A stretch of 64,000 nt of DNA, from contig PCVP01000014.1 of the NCBI GenBank assembly GCA_002787035.1, positions 50,422-114,421 of the forward strand, read 5' to 3'. The stretch is from Candidatus Peregrinibacteria bacterium CG11_big_fil_rev_8_21_14_0_20_49_14 (GTDB lineage Bacteria > Patescibacteriota > Gracilibacteria > Peribacterales > Peribacteraceae). Position numbers and translations under genes: made by a program. Below are positions 43,354 to 51,672 of the stretch, one piece after another (the stretch's first letter is position 1; every line of letters starts with the position of its first letter). The notes under the pieces were generated by a model. The model did not search any database and was not told where the DNA came from. It saw only the letters and a list, made by a program, of their open reading frames with translations.

Positions 43354-45432
43354 ATGGAATTCTCTCCGACCATGGCAGCATCGATATGCGCAGCAATTGT
43401 AATGTGTTGGGCGGTTTTCAGCGATGACAGCTTAAAAGAGACGAACACGGACACTTCGCTCATCGGATTTGTGCTGATGGTTCCCATAGTCATAGCAGTG
43501 TTTGTCGGTATTGCGTTTCTCGTTCCGATTCTTTTGGGATTGCTTGGCATCGCAATCATCGTCGGTTTAATAGGAGGACTGCTGTACGGACTGGTAAAGA
43601 TGCTGCGGTCCGACTGGTTTCGTCCGTTTGTGAGAAAGTTTTTTTCTGGCATAAAAACTCTACTGAAGAAACTGTGGGCAGGCGCAAAAACCGTTCTTCG
43701 TATGGCATGGAAAATACTGAAGAAAGCAGCAGGTACTGCAAAAAAGTTCCTGAAAAAAATGCTGTCGGGTATTCGTCCGCTTCTTTCATCTCTTTTAAAA
43801 TCAGTGCGGAAAATGCTTAGAGCAATCGGCAAATCTATTCGCGCGGCAGTGCGTGGCATGGGAAAGATATTGCGATCTCTGCTGAGTGTGGCAAAGAGGG
43901 GACTTCGCGCGTTGCTTCGCTCCGTAAAAAAAGTACTCAAAGTGGTAGGAGGCCTTTTGAGGAGAGTCATTCGCGCAGTGCGAAAGATACTGGGCTCCAT
44001 TGCGAAGAAATTCCCGTTGCTTGCGAAACTTGGAAAGCTTCTTACCAAACCCTTCAAGGCACTGTGGAAGATGCTACAGAAAATTAGAAAAGGTATTGCC
44101 CATATGCTGAAAGGAGGATTGAAAGGAATGTTGCGAACCGCGCGTGGAATACTACGCAAGGTATGGGACACACTAAAAATGCTCGGAAAGAAATTCCCCC
44201 TGCCGGGCAAACTTGGAAAACTGATTGCCAGAGCGGTATCTGCAGTGATGCGAATGACAAAAAAGGCAATAAGAGTTGTGGGAAGACTGATGAAGAGCAT
44301 CGTATCTGTGGCAAAGAAACTCGGAATGAAATTCCCGCTCCTTACCAAAATAGCCAAGCTTATAACAAAGCCGCTCAAAGCTGCTTGGAACATGGTAAAA
44401 AAGATAGGGAGAGTGATACGCGGACTCATAAAGTACATGCTTCATAACCTTGAGAATGTGCTGAGTCGCGTGGTGGCGATGGTACGAAAACTGTTTGCGA
44501 GAGGAGTAAAGAACGCATTGCGTACGGTGGGTAGGGCAATTGCAAGCATGCTTAAAAAAATCACGAACCCAGTTTGGATTCGCGGACTGCTGCGAAAAAC
44601 ATCTCAGGCATTCGGTGGAATATTGAAGACAGCTGGAAGATTGTTACAGAAGATCGTAAGAGCACTGCAACCGATACTGCGCAAAATTTTCTGGCCTCTG
44701 ATAATTCTTCTTCTCATCTTGAAGCGAAAAACTCAATCCGACGAAGAATCTGAAGAGAAAGAAACAGTCGCAGAAAGACAGCCGATTTTCGTAACCGAAA
44801 GCACCAACGAGCAAGTGAGAACAGAGCGTGTGGCAACCAAAGAAGTAGCGAGAGATGTACGAAATGAAAGCACGGGACATTCACAAGTGACTCAAGGTGC
44901 ACAAGTAAAAGAGGTGCGCAGTGCCGAAACACTACGAATTTCAGACGGAAGAGAGACCGATAAGAACGTTGTTACGACACAAAGCAGCACGAACAATATT
45001 CGGCAAGAATCCGACGTCGGATTCGTGTTATCTCAAGAGAAAGGAAATGCCTCTACAAACGCAGAAGTGCAACCAGTATCAAAGCGACCTTTGCAGGAAT
45101 CTCGAACTCAGATCTCGCAACAGGATACTGCACGACGTCGCAAAGAGAACAACAGTAACACAGCCGGAGCGTCTGCTTCAAAAAGATTCGTACGACTCAC
45201 TCCGAGATTTTTACGGCACGTCGAAAGAAAATTGGCTGAGAAAGAAAGTGGCACAAAAGACAGTGTGAAAGAGTACGTACTGCCTGCATCGCTTCCGTTG
45301 GACCGCATAGCCAAAGAGGAAACCGGAAAATCCAGCAGCATTTCATTCGCACTCGGCGAAGTGATAGACGAAACACGGGCAACCGAAGCGCGGGCGGGCA
45401 TAGACCTGTACGCCGAACCTCTCTTCCGGTAG
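43354..45432 (+). CDS. Polycationic amphipathic-helix membrane protein
   Basis: The 692-residue protein matches no family I know. Residues 8-80 hold two or three membrane helices. Residues 85-446 are an almost unbroken chain of amphipathic cationic helices. By my count this stretch has about 96 Lys/Arg and only three acidic residues (Asp87, Asp272, Glu367). A module is repeated three times: KKFPLLAKLGKLLTKP near 218, KKFPLPGKLGKLIARA near 279, MKFPLLTKIAKLITKP near 325. A further hydrophobic helix (about 446-457) is followed by a polar, disordered tail of 230 residues. The middle resembles concatenated membrane-active peptides. It could bind membranes, nucleic acid or anionic polymers. It is driven by the best promoter in the window. 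Confidence 0.8.
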   Translation: MEFSPTMAASICAAIVMCWAVFSDDSLKETNTDTSLIGFVLMVPIVIAVFVGIAFLVPILLGLLGIAIIVGLIGGLLYGLVKMLRSDWFRPFVRKFFSGIKTLLKKLWAGAKTVLRMAWKILKKAAGTAKKFLKKMLSGIRPLLSSLLKSVRKMLRAIGKSIRAAVRGMGKILRSLLSVAKRGLRALLRSVKKVLKVVGGLLRRVIRAVRKILGSIAKKFPLLAKLGKLLTKPFKALWKMLQKIRKGIAHMLKGGLKGMLRTARGILRKVWDTLKMLGKKFPLPGKLGKLIARAVSAVMRMTKKAIRVVGRLMKSIVSVAKKLGMKFPLLTKIAKLITKPLKAAWNMVKKIGRVIRGLIKYMLHNLENVLSRVVAMVRKLFARGVKNALRTVGRAIASMLKKITNPVWIRGLLRKTSQAFGGILKTAGRLLQKIVRALQPILRKIFWPLIILLLILKRKTQSDEESEEKETVAERQPIFVTESTNEQVRTERVATKEVARDVRNESTGHSQVTQGAQVKEVRSAETLRISDGRETDKNVVTTQSSTNNIRQESDVGFVLSQEKGNASTNAEVQPVSKRPLQESRTQISQQDTARRRKENNSNTAGASASKRFVRLTPRFLRHVERKLAEKESGTKDSVKEYVLPASLPLDRIAKEETGKSSSISFALGEVIDETRATEARAGIDLYAEPLFR

Positions 45433-45435
45433 TAA

Positions 45436-46221
45436 TTATTTTCGTTTGCTCTCGGGTTTGTGAGAGAACGACTCGACGATTTTATCTCCCAAAGAAGGCC
45501 ACACCTTCATGAGCATATTGAGAGCCAGCATTTTTCGGGGACGGACGATGGTATGCCTTCTTTTTCCGACTGCGTTCAATATTTCTGTGGCCAGTACTTC
45601 GGGGTCCAATGCGGGGATGGATGTTCCTCCCGGTGTGCGGGGCTTATCTCCTTGTATGGGTCCGGGACACGCAAGAGTAAAACTGACGTTTGGATGCTCT
45701 CGGCGTAATTGCTCCGTTGCTCCTCGTACTCCAAACTTTGCCACGTTGTACCCTCCGTAGTTCGGAGCGGCAACAAGAGACGAAATGGAGCCCATATTCA
45801 TTACACGTCCTTTCGTCTCTTCCAAGTGTGGCATGGCGTAGCGGGTGGCATGAATCATGGAGCCGATATTGCGAGCGACTATATCTTGCAACTGCTCCGG
45901 TGAGGTATCCAGTAAGCCTCCTCGCACTCCGGATGCGCCTACAATATTGAACAGGGCATCCAGTTGTCCGTATTCTTCGATGGTTCGCTCTACCAATTGC
46001 TCTGCCTGCTCAGGGTCACAAACATCTGCCTGTACGCCGAGTACGTGCTGATGATGTGTACGCATACTGGCAGCAACGTCATCGACTGTACGTGCGTGCG
46101 TACCGTTAATGACCACATTTGCGCCAGCTTCGGCACATTGCTGCGCAAGTTCACGACCAATGCCGCGTGTACTGCCTGTAAGCAGTACGGTAGAGCCTTC
46201 CAACCAATTGTTCCGTGCCAT
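45436..46221 (-). CDS. Short-chain dehydrogenase/reductase
   Basis: The 261-residue SDR enzyme uses NAD(P)H to interconvert alcohols and ketones. It shows TVLLTGSTRGIGRELAQQ (TGxxxGIG cofactor loop, about 11-28), NIVGASGV in place of NNAG, the catalytic Ser in MGSISSLVAAPNYGGYNVAKFGV, and the YxxxK pair (Tyr and Lys, about 150-154). The Ser-Tyr-Lys set is complete. The ATG at 46221 replaces an upstream start inside a less plausible extension. It is convergent with the polycationic protein gene. Substrate unknown. Confidence 0.9.
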   Translation of the reverse strand: MARNNWLEGSTVLLTGSTRGIGRELAQQCAEAGANVVINGTHARTVDDVAASMRTHHQHVLGVQADVCDPEQAEQLVERTIEEYGQLDALFNIVGASGVRGGLLDTSPEQLQDIVARNIGSMIHATRYAMPHLEETKGRVMNMGSISSLVAAPNYGGYNVAKFGVRGATEQLRREHPNVSFTLACPGPIQGDKPRTPGGTSIPALDPEVLATEILNAVGKRRHTIVRPRKMLALNMLMKVWPSLGDKIVESFSHKPESKRK

Positions 46222-46287
46222 AAAAGGGGCGAATGCTAGCAGAATGCCACATTCCGTGCACAAACTCTGCACACTTTCTTGTACACT

Positions 46288-48186
46288 TTACTCCTCGCAG
46301 ACAAACCCAAAACGCCTTTCCAGCCTTCCATTCACCCTCTCAAGCATTTTACGATTTTCAGAGAAGCTTCTATGCACTCTGGCACACACTCTTACAGTAA
46401 AAGGATCCGTCTCTATGCCGGTATCTGCAGGTGACAGTGGTGCTTCATTGGCTTCCGGTGCGGACAAATGATTATTGAGTTTGTAGAGAATATGAGCGAT
46501 TCGTTCTTCTTCCGCACTACCGAGAACCTCCGAGTTTTCTTCTTCCGGCTTCGAAAGAATAACGGCGATGGGATTCATTCTAAAAATACCTACGGCCTCC
46601 AACGATGGCGGCTCCGTATGAGTGCGCACTTCCTCTCCTTGTTGTAAATTTCTTAAACGATTTAAAACAGAAGAATGTCCGCGTGCAGTGGTAGAAGATG
46701 ACGGTGCGGTACCTGCAGTTGTAAAATTCCATGATGTCGTATCTGATATTCCGGCATATGAATTTTCTGTGATATCGGGAAAAGCATTCAGTGAAATTTG
46801 AACGTAATACGATGTGCCGGCAATAAGTACAATGGAAGGATCTATGGTTAGAATCGTAGTACCCGAACCCGAAACAAGTGACCCTGTGACATATATTGCC
46901 TCTGCCAAAGAATCATCACCGGTTTTATAGATGGAAACTGAACCTGTTCCACTTTTCCCTATTTCTTCACTGAATGTAATCACAAGAGTCCCGGTGGTGG
47001 ATACGCCCGTTGCACCGTCGACAGGAGAGAGCGACGATACTGTCGGAGCAACGGAGTCTCCCAAATTAGAGTACCAAGTTACTCCGTCGTCATTGTTCGT
47101 GTTACCCGAAGCAACAATATCGTTATCTCCATCTTTGTCGACATCGTATATTACGGATCTGTACGCTCCGTCGAAAGAACTGCTGACAGTCCGTCTTGTG
47201 AATGATTCGGACCCGTCGTTATCGTACCACACCAGAATGTTTCCAAACTGACCGACGGAAGCAACATCTATGTCTCCGTCACCGTCTATGTCTCCCGTAG
47301 TGACATCCGAAGCTCCGTCCAAATTTGCATCGATAGTCTTTTTTGTAAAACTTTCAGAACCATCATTGTCATACCACACCACATCATCTGCCAAGCGACC
47401 TGTGGCAAGTATATCTTTATCGCCGTCTTCATCGAGATCCGCAATAAAAACAGAATGTGCCTGTTCCAAATTAGAATCGATGGTATTGGTAACAAAAGTA
47501 CCACTGCCATTGTTGTCCAGCCACACTATGTCATACAGACCAAAAATAGCACCTGCGATATCTATGTCACCATCCCCGTCTATATCACCTGTCACCACAT
47601 CCCACGCGACACTGGCAAAACTGGCAGCAGCATTGCGAGTAAAGCTGCCTGATCCGCTATTCTCCCACCAATCTATACGAGAATTTCCGTACGATGCGGT
47701 GATAAGATCATTCTTTAAATCTCCGTTCATATCTGCAGCCACCACCGTTGTGCAGTCATAACTTGTTTGAACATTGATGGTGGTAAAGTTTTCCGAGCCA
47801 TCATTTTTATACCAGACGATTTTGTCGCCTGAATCCGCCGAACAAGCAACGACATCCAAATCTAAGTCGCCATCCAGGTCGATAGAAAATACGGAGTAAG
47901 GGTCCGTATGAGAGCCATCGATTGTTCGTTCCGTAAAACTTTGACTGCCGTTGTTTTCCCACCATGAAATGTCATTCTTCACGTCTGAAACACTCACGAT
48001 ATCTATGTCACCGTCTTCATCTAAATCTATGGGAAAGACGTCTTTGGTTTGGTCGTATGTATTATCACTCACTTTATTTTCCGTGAAAGACACGGCAAAC
48101 ATAAATGCAGTGACAGGTAATAACAAAACGAACACAACAATGCTTATTTTCAGGAATGCCAATTTGAAATGCGGCGACGTATTCAA
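46288..48186 (-). CDS. Surface protein with FG-GAP/VCBS repeats, a Big_5 domain and a conserved C-terminus
   Basis: The 632-residue exported protein has a signal helix (about 8-32), then about seven FG-GAP/VCBS repeats with calcium-binding DxDxDGDxD loops (DLDEDGDIDIVSV, DIDGDGDIDVASVG) and WYDNDGSESFT turns. A Big_5 domain (about 385-490) ending in GISDTTSWNFTT follows. The C-terminal 40 residues (VRVCARVHRSFSENRKMLER, then VNGRLERRFGFVC) are shared with the protein at 41207. Beta-propeller repeats of this kind usually bind ligands or cells. The start is a TTG at 48186. Confidence 0.85.
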   Translation of the reverse strand: MNTSPHFKLAFLKISIVVFVLLLPVTAFMFAVSFTENKVSDNTYDQTKDVFPIDLDEDGDIDIVSVSDVKNDISWWENNGSQSFTERTIDGSHTDPYSVFSIDLDGDLDLDVVACSADSGDKIVWYKNDGSENFTTINVQTSYDCTTVVAADMNGDLKNDLITASYGNSRIDWWENSGSGSFTRNAAASFASVAWDVVTGDIDGDGDIDIAGAIFGLYDIVWLDNNGSGTFVTNTIDSNLEQAHSVFIADLDEDGDKDILATGRLADDVVWYDNDGSESFTKKTIDANLDGASDVTTGDIDGDGDIDVASVGQFGNILVWYDNDGSESFTRRTVSSSFDGAYRSVIYDVDKDGDNDIVASGNTNNDDGVTWYSNLGDSVAPTVSSLSPVDGATGVSTTGTLVITFSEEIGKSGTGSVSIYKTGDDSLAEAIYVTGSLVSGSGTTILTIDPSIVLIAGTSYYVQISLNAFPDITENSYAGISDTTSWNFTTAGTAPSSSTTARGHSSVLNRLRNLQQGEEVRTHTEPPSLEAVGIFRMNPIAVILSKPEEENSEVLGSAEEERIAHILYKLNNHLSAPEANEAPLSPADTGIETDPFTVRVCARVHRSFSENRKMLERVNGRLERRFGFVCEE

Positions 48187-48246
48187 ATTTCCTGAAAGAA
48201 TACATTGTTCCGCCTGTGGTTTAAAGCTCGTTTTTACAGCTACTTT

Positions 48247-48801
48247 TTACCGACTGCGTTGTATTCTCGTTGTTATCTTCTCGAGCCTTTTCTCCGTACC
48301 GTATCGCACAATCTTCGTTAGAAAAGCCTCATATTTAAAACCCGGAATGAGTTGTTCCAACTCCTCGGGGCCCTCTACCCCAAAATGCTGAAACCACGAC
48401 AAATCTGTACAAGAAGGGTCGTAGTCCACTTTATGCGTATGCGTGTGCGATTTTTTGGTGGGATTACGTGCATGCATGAATTTGTTGCCTGAGTTTGCTG
48501 CGATGAACGTAAGCGGTTCATCGTCCGGGGTCACAATCTCTACCGATGTTCCAAGTTTCACTCCCTGAAAAACACGGACAATGCGAGACATCACAAGTTT
48601 GGTGGGAATACCTTCCAATGCCGCTCTGTATGCAAACGCAAAATTTCTCTCCAAACAGCAAAGAAAGTGAATTTCTTTCGATGCTTCTATTTGGTCTATG
48701 GTTCGCAAGCCAAATTCATTGCGAACGCGGTCTTCGCTCCAGACTGTGCGCTGAAAGTCTTGTTCGAGTCGGTCTGCCACTAATTGCAATTTTTCATCCA
48801 T
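48247..48801 (-). CDS. Hypothetical protein, last gene of a three-gene operon
   Basis: The 184-residue soluble protein is unrecognised. It has a helical N-terminus (MDEKLQLVADRLEQDFQRTVWSEDRV), a strand-rich middle (KLGTSVEIVTPDDEPLTFIAANSGNKFMHARN), a His-rich patch (KKSHTHTHKVDYDPSCTD) and a basic C-terminus. Its ATG lies 1 base after the stop codon of the preceding gene (stop TAA, then T, then ATG), so translation is coupled. It belongs with the two unknown genes upstream. Function unknown. Confidence 0.65.
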   Translation of the reverse strand: MDEKLQLVADRLEQDFQRTVWSEDRVRNEFGLRTIDQIEASKEIHFLCCLERNFAFAYRAALEGIPTKLVMSRIVRVFQGVKLGTSVEIVTPDDEPLTFIAANSGNKFMHARNPTKKSHTHTHKVDYDPSCTDLSWFQHFGVEGPEELEQLIPGFKYEAFLTKIVRYGTEKRLEKITTRIQRSR

Positions 48802-48802
48802 A

Positions 48803-50044
48803 TTATTTTCGCTTTTTTCTGTTCGCTTTTTTGGAGTCTTGTGACTGTTTCTTTCTGCGTCTTTCTTTATCGTAATCCCTTAATTTATGACTGCGCTGCT
48901 TGGTTGTAAATTCTGTTCTTAACGCAATCATTTTTGCTGCCGCAACGGCAGAAATAACTTCTTCGGGAACAGTACCGGCATTCAAACTCTGTTTATAGTC
49001 ATCCACTATACGAATATATTTTCGCATAACATCTTTTGTAAAACGCCTGCCTTCCATTTGTTGCAAATGTACAAAGTCTGCTCTGTAATTTGGAGGAATG
49101 TCATAGAGAGGATGACCTTCGTCTATCTCTTTGATTTCCGGCTTTCCGTAGTGTTCTGCCAATAACTCACATTGGCACTGCAGTAATTTAAGCTGCAGCT
49201 GTGCGAAATCCGTATCCGGAATGTTTTCACCGTCATCGACCATATGTTTCTTTTGATCAAACAGAAGATCTATGGCTCCGACTGTATCGTCTATGGTTGC
49301 ACAGATATCCGAAAGAGTTGCTTCTTTGTTTTCCACACCTTCATAAATAGCCTCCAAGTCATCGTCATCGAGTATTTGCTCACGATGACCCGTAAACGGG
49401 AGCTCAATACTTTGCGGTCTGCTCGATTGCGGCAGCAGTGCCGCCAAGTGACGAAACTCTCTCATGAGAGGAGCACGCAACCCTTTGTCGAAATCCACGG
49501 TCTTCCCTTTCTCACCTTCGCGAATTGCGGACATTATCAAGTTTTCTCGCGAAAGATCCGTAAAATCCATCATATTAATTGCCGCTCGCAACAGGAGTTG
49601 AGAAGAGGCAAAATCTCCCTGCTCTCTTTGGGAAGAGGCAAGGTAGTCTGGGTCGAGAAGAAATTCTTCCGGTGGCTCCTGACGCATCTGTAACAGAAGA
49701 CAGTACTTACGCACAAAAGAAAGCCACATCACTGCGTTGACTGCGCGTATATACTCCGTTTCGGAAAGTGCCGCTCGCTGTAAAAGCATCCGTGTACCTG
49801 CTGCTATTTGGGCGGCGAGCGCAGGAAGCTCTTCTTGTAAAGACAAGAGCTCTCTGTCATCTATTTCAGGAAGAGCAGACAGTAGTTCCGGATTTTCAAA
49901 TCCTTCTGTAAGAACATGGTGTGTTGCCTCTCTGTTACCACCGTGCTCAAAAGCCAATCGGTCGACAACAGACATGGACTGCGCGTACACAGTGTCTAAG
50001 TTTTTCGTCCCTTGCCACCAATCGTTGCTTTCAAAATCCGCCAT
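48803..50044 (-). CDS. Hypothetical protein, middle gene of a three-gene operon
   Basis: The 413-residue protein is mostly helical, acidic in the first 330 residues and strongly basic in the last 30 (KLRDYDKERRRKKQSQDSKKANRKKRK). No motif I know is present. The basic tail suggests nucleic-acid or membrane contact. It begins MADFESNDWWQGTKNLDTVY, has no signal peptide, and a TACATT box lies 9 bases before the ATG. It sits 48 bases downstream of the first gene and is coupled to the third. Function unknown. Confidence 0.65.
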   Translation of the reverse strand: MADFESNDWWQGTKNLDTVYAQSMSVVDRLAFEHGGNREATHHVLTEGFENPELLSALPEIDDRELLSLQEELPALAAQIAAGTRMLLQRAALSETEYIRAVNAVMWLSFVRKYCLLLQMRQEPPEEFLLDPDYLASSQREQGDFASSQLLLRAAINMMDFTDLSRENLIMSAIREGEKGKTVDFDKGLRAPLMREFRHLAALLPQSSRPQSIELPFTGHREQILDDDDLEAIYEGVENKEATLSDICATIDDTVGAIDLLFDQKKHMVDDGENIPDTDFAQLQLKLLQCQCELLAEHYGKPEIKEIDEGHPLYDIPPNYRADFVHLQQMEGRRFTKDVMRKYIRIVDDYKQSLNAGTVPEEVISAVAAAKMIALRTEFTTKQRSHKLRDYDKERRRKKQSQDSKKANRKKRK

Positions 50045-50092
50045 ATTGGCAGTAATGTAAACTATTTTACCATACTGTCAAACTCTCCGGTT

Positions 50093-51214
50093 CTAATTCC
50101 TCATGCGCTGAAACCATTTTCTATTTCCCGCTTGTCGTATGCATTCGGCAACCAAATGAGAAATTGCAGCAGTACCGCCTGCAAAATCTGCAAAGGTAAC
50201 CGTGGGATTTTTATCTTTGGAATCGGACGGAGTGAATTCCACCGTTCCTATTCCCGCACCGCCTTTTGCACGCACTGTCATGGAAAATGCTCCCGTTGCA
50301 TTGTTTTCCATAACCGTAGGAGGGTCCGCATCCTCTTCTTCATGCTTGGCAAACATATGATCTCCCGACTGATCGACTCCGTGAAGTACGGCTTCCAACA
50401 GTTGAGTGGCAGCCACCGCAGTTTTCTGCTGGCTCTTGTAAAAACTGTCGTCTCCGCCCATGGGAAGCTCGCTCGCCATTTTGAGTGCGGGCCAACCGCG
50501 GACCAACGCTGTGGTAACAGGGTGACTTGGAAGATCTGTTTTCATTCCCGTAAGCACCACTCCCAGCGCTTCCATTTTATCTCCGAATCCCGTACCCGTA
50601 CGTGCCGGACCTTCTATGAGTTTTTCCAACCGTGCTATGACTTGCCTCATAATTGCGTTTACTCTCAGAGCTTCTGTCGTAGGTTCCAAGCCGGAAAACA
50701 GCTCAAAACGAACGGACGGATTTGCATTCATAGGGTCACCGGATCGCATGGTGGACTCTATACCCCTGGCAAACATTGTCGCTTGCTCAATTATATTGAC
50801 GGCAATGCGCTGCAGAACCCTCTGATCGATAATTGCCATTTCAGGATCCGTATACGTACCGAATGCTTGTACATGTGTTTCGGGATCTCCGTACTCCGTA
50901 ACGGTATTTCTTGCGACTGCGACACCCGCAAGTCTGCTTGCATTTTTTTCTTCCACAAGAAGGATTCTATTGTGTGAATCCGTAACATGCTCCTGCAAAT
51001 ATCCGCCACACAATGTTTGTTCTATGGCAGCAATCACCTCCGGCATTCGATAACAGGTTTGATGAAGATTATCAGTGGGGATCCAGCTTGATTCACCTAT
51101 GCGAGTTCTAAAATAACCGGAATCCGCATGAACCTGTCCTATGTCACACAATTTTTGCAAAACGGCATCGCTCTGCAATTGTCTGCCCGACAGTACTTCC
51201 GAATCAAAATTCAT
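50093..51214 (-). CDS. Hypothetical protein, first gene of a three-gene operon
   Basis: The 373-residue soluble protein is unrecognised. The N-terminal half contains a strand-rich part (NRILLVEEKNASRLAGVAVARNTVTEYGDPETHVQAFGTY). The C-terminal half is helical, then ends in an apparent beta sheet (GAFSMTVRAKGGAGIGTVEFTPSDSKDKNPTVTFADFAGG). There is no signal peptide or membrane helix. A TATAAC box lies 8 bases before the ATG. It heads the run of three unknown genes, which probably act together. Function unknown. Confidence 0.65.
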   Translation of the reverse strand: MNFDSEVLSGRQLQSDAVLQKLCDIGQVHADSGYFRTRIGESSWIPTDNLHQTCYRMPEVIAAIEQTLCGGYLQEHVTDSHNRILLVEEKNASRLAGVAVARNTVTEYGDPETHVQAFGTYTDPEMAIIDQRVLQRIAVNIIEQATMFARGIESTMRSGDPMNANPSVRFELFSGLEPTTEALRVNAIMRQVIARLEKLIEGPARTGTGFGDKMEALGVVLTGMKTDLPSHPVTTALVRGWPALKMASELPMGGDDSFYKSQQKTAVAATQLLEAVLHGVDQSGDHMFAKHEEEDADPPTVMENNATGAFSMTVRAKGGAGIGTVEFTPSDSKDKNPTVTFADFAGGTAAISHLVAECIRQAGNRKWFQRMRN

Positions 51215-51317
51215 AATAGCATGTTATACTAGTGAAGTTTAATATGGTCAACAATCACTATATCGAGAAATGCGCATCTCTTGCCAAATATTCTTGTCAC
51301 TGCTTCACTGAAGAAGT

Positions 51318-51659
51318 ATGGAATCTGTCTCTCAGGAGCGGATACGAGATATCTGCGAGCACATTGTAGCTCGGGGAGAGGGAAGTACGTCCGTTTCGTA
51401 CGAGCACTGGGAATGGGAAGAAGCGGGACAGATGATTTATGACGAGTGCAAAAGAATTCGAGCACAACTGGAAACGCTTACCGGTAGCCTGATTCGAGTA
51501 GTCATAGAAAACGGGAATACTGCGATGGAAAAAGAGCTGCATTTCTTCCGTGAGGAAGACGGAGGTAGCAGAGATGTGCTCGATACGGTCGGACCGTCTC
51601 CCGTTCAAAACAGAAGAAGGGCAGGCAAGTATGCAATGCACACGGTGATCGCTGCGTAA
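51318..51659 (+). CDS. Small hypothetical protein
   Basis: The 113-residue protein is predicted helical and acidic at the start (MESVSQERIRDICEHIVARG). It contains WEWEEAGQMIYDECKRIRAQLETLTGSLIRV and ends with a basic RRRAGKYAMHTVIAA. No family is recognised. It is the better of two overlapping frames here: the opposite strand gives a low-complexity shadow. It lies between the orphan operon and the MsrAB fusion gene and is convergent with the latter. Existence is likely, not certain. Confidence 0.55.
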   Translation: MESVSQERIRDICEHIVARGEGSTSVSYEHWEWEEAGQMIYDECKRIRAQLETLTGSLIRVVIENGNTAMEKELHFFREEDGGSRDVLDTVGPSPVQNRRRAGKYAMHTVIAA

Positions 51660-51672
51660 ACGGAGAGAGAAA

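Noticed and set aside
43299..44438. 379-codon open frame on the minus strand opposite the polycationic protein
   Set aside because: It is a mirror of the Lys/Arg-rich codons on the plus strand. The plus strand has a near-perfect promoter, a clear N-terminal membrane region and helical repeats, so the minus frame is a shadow.
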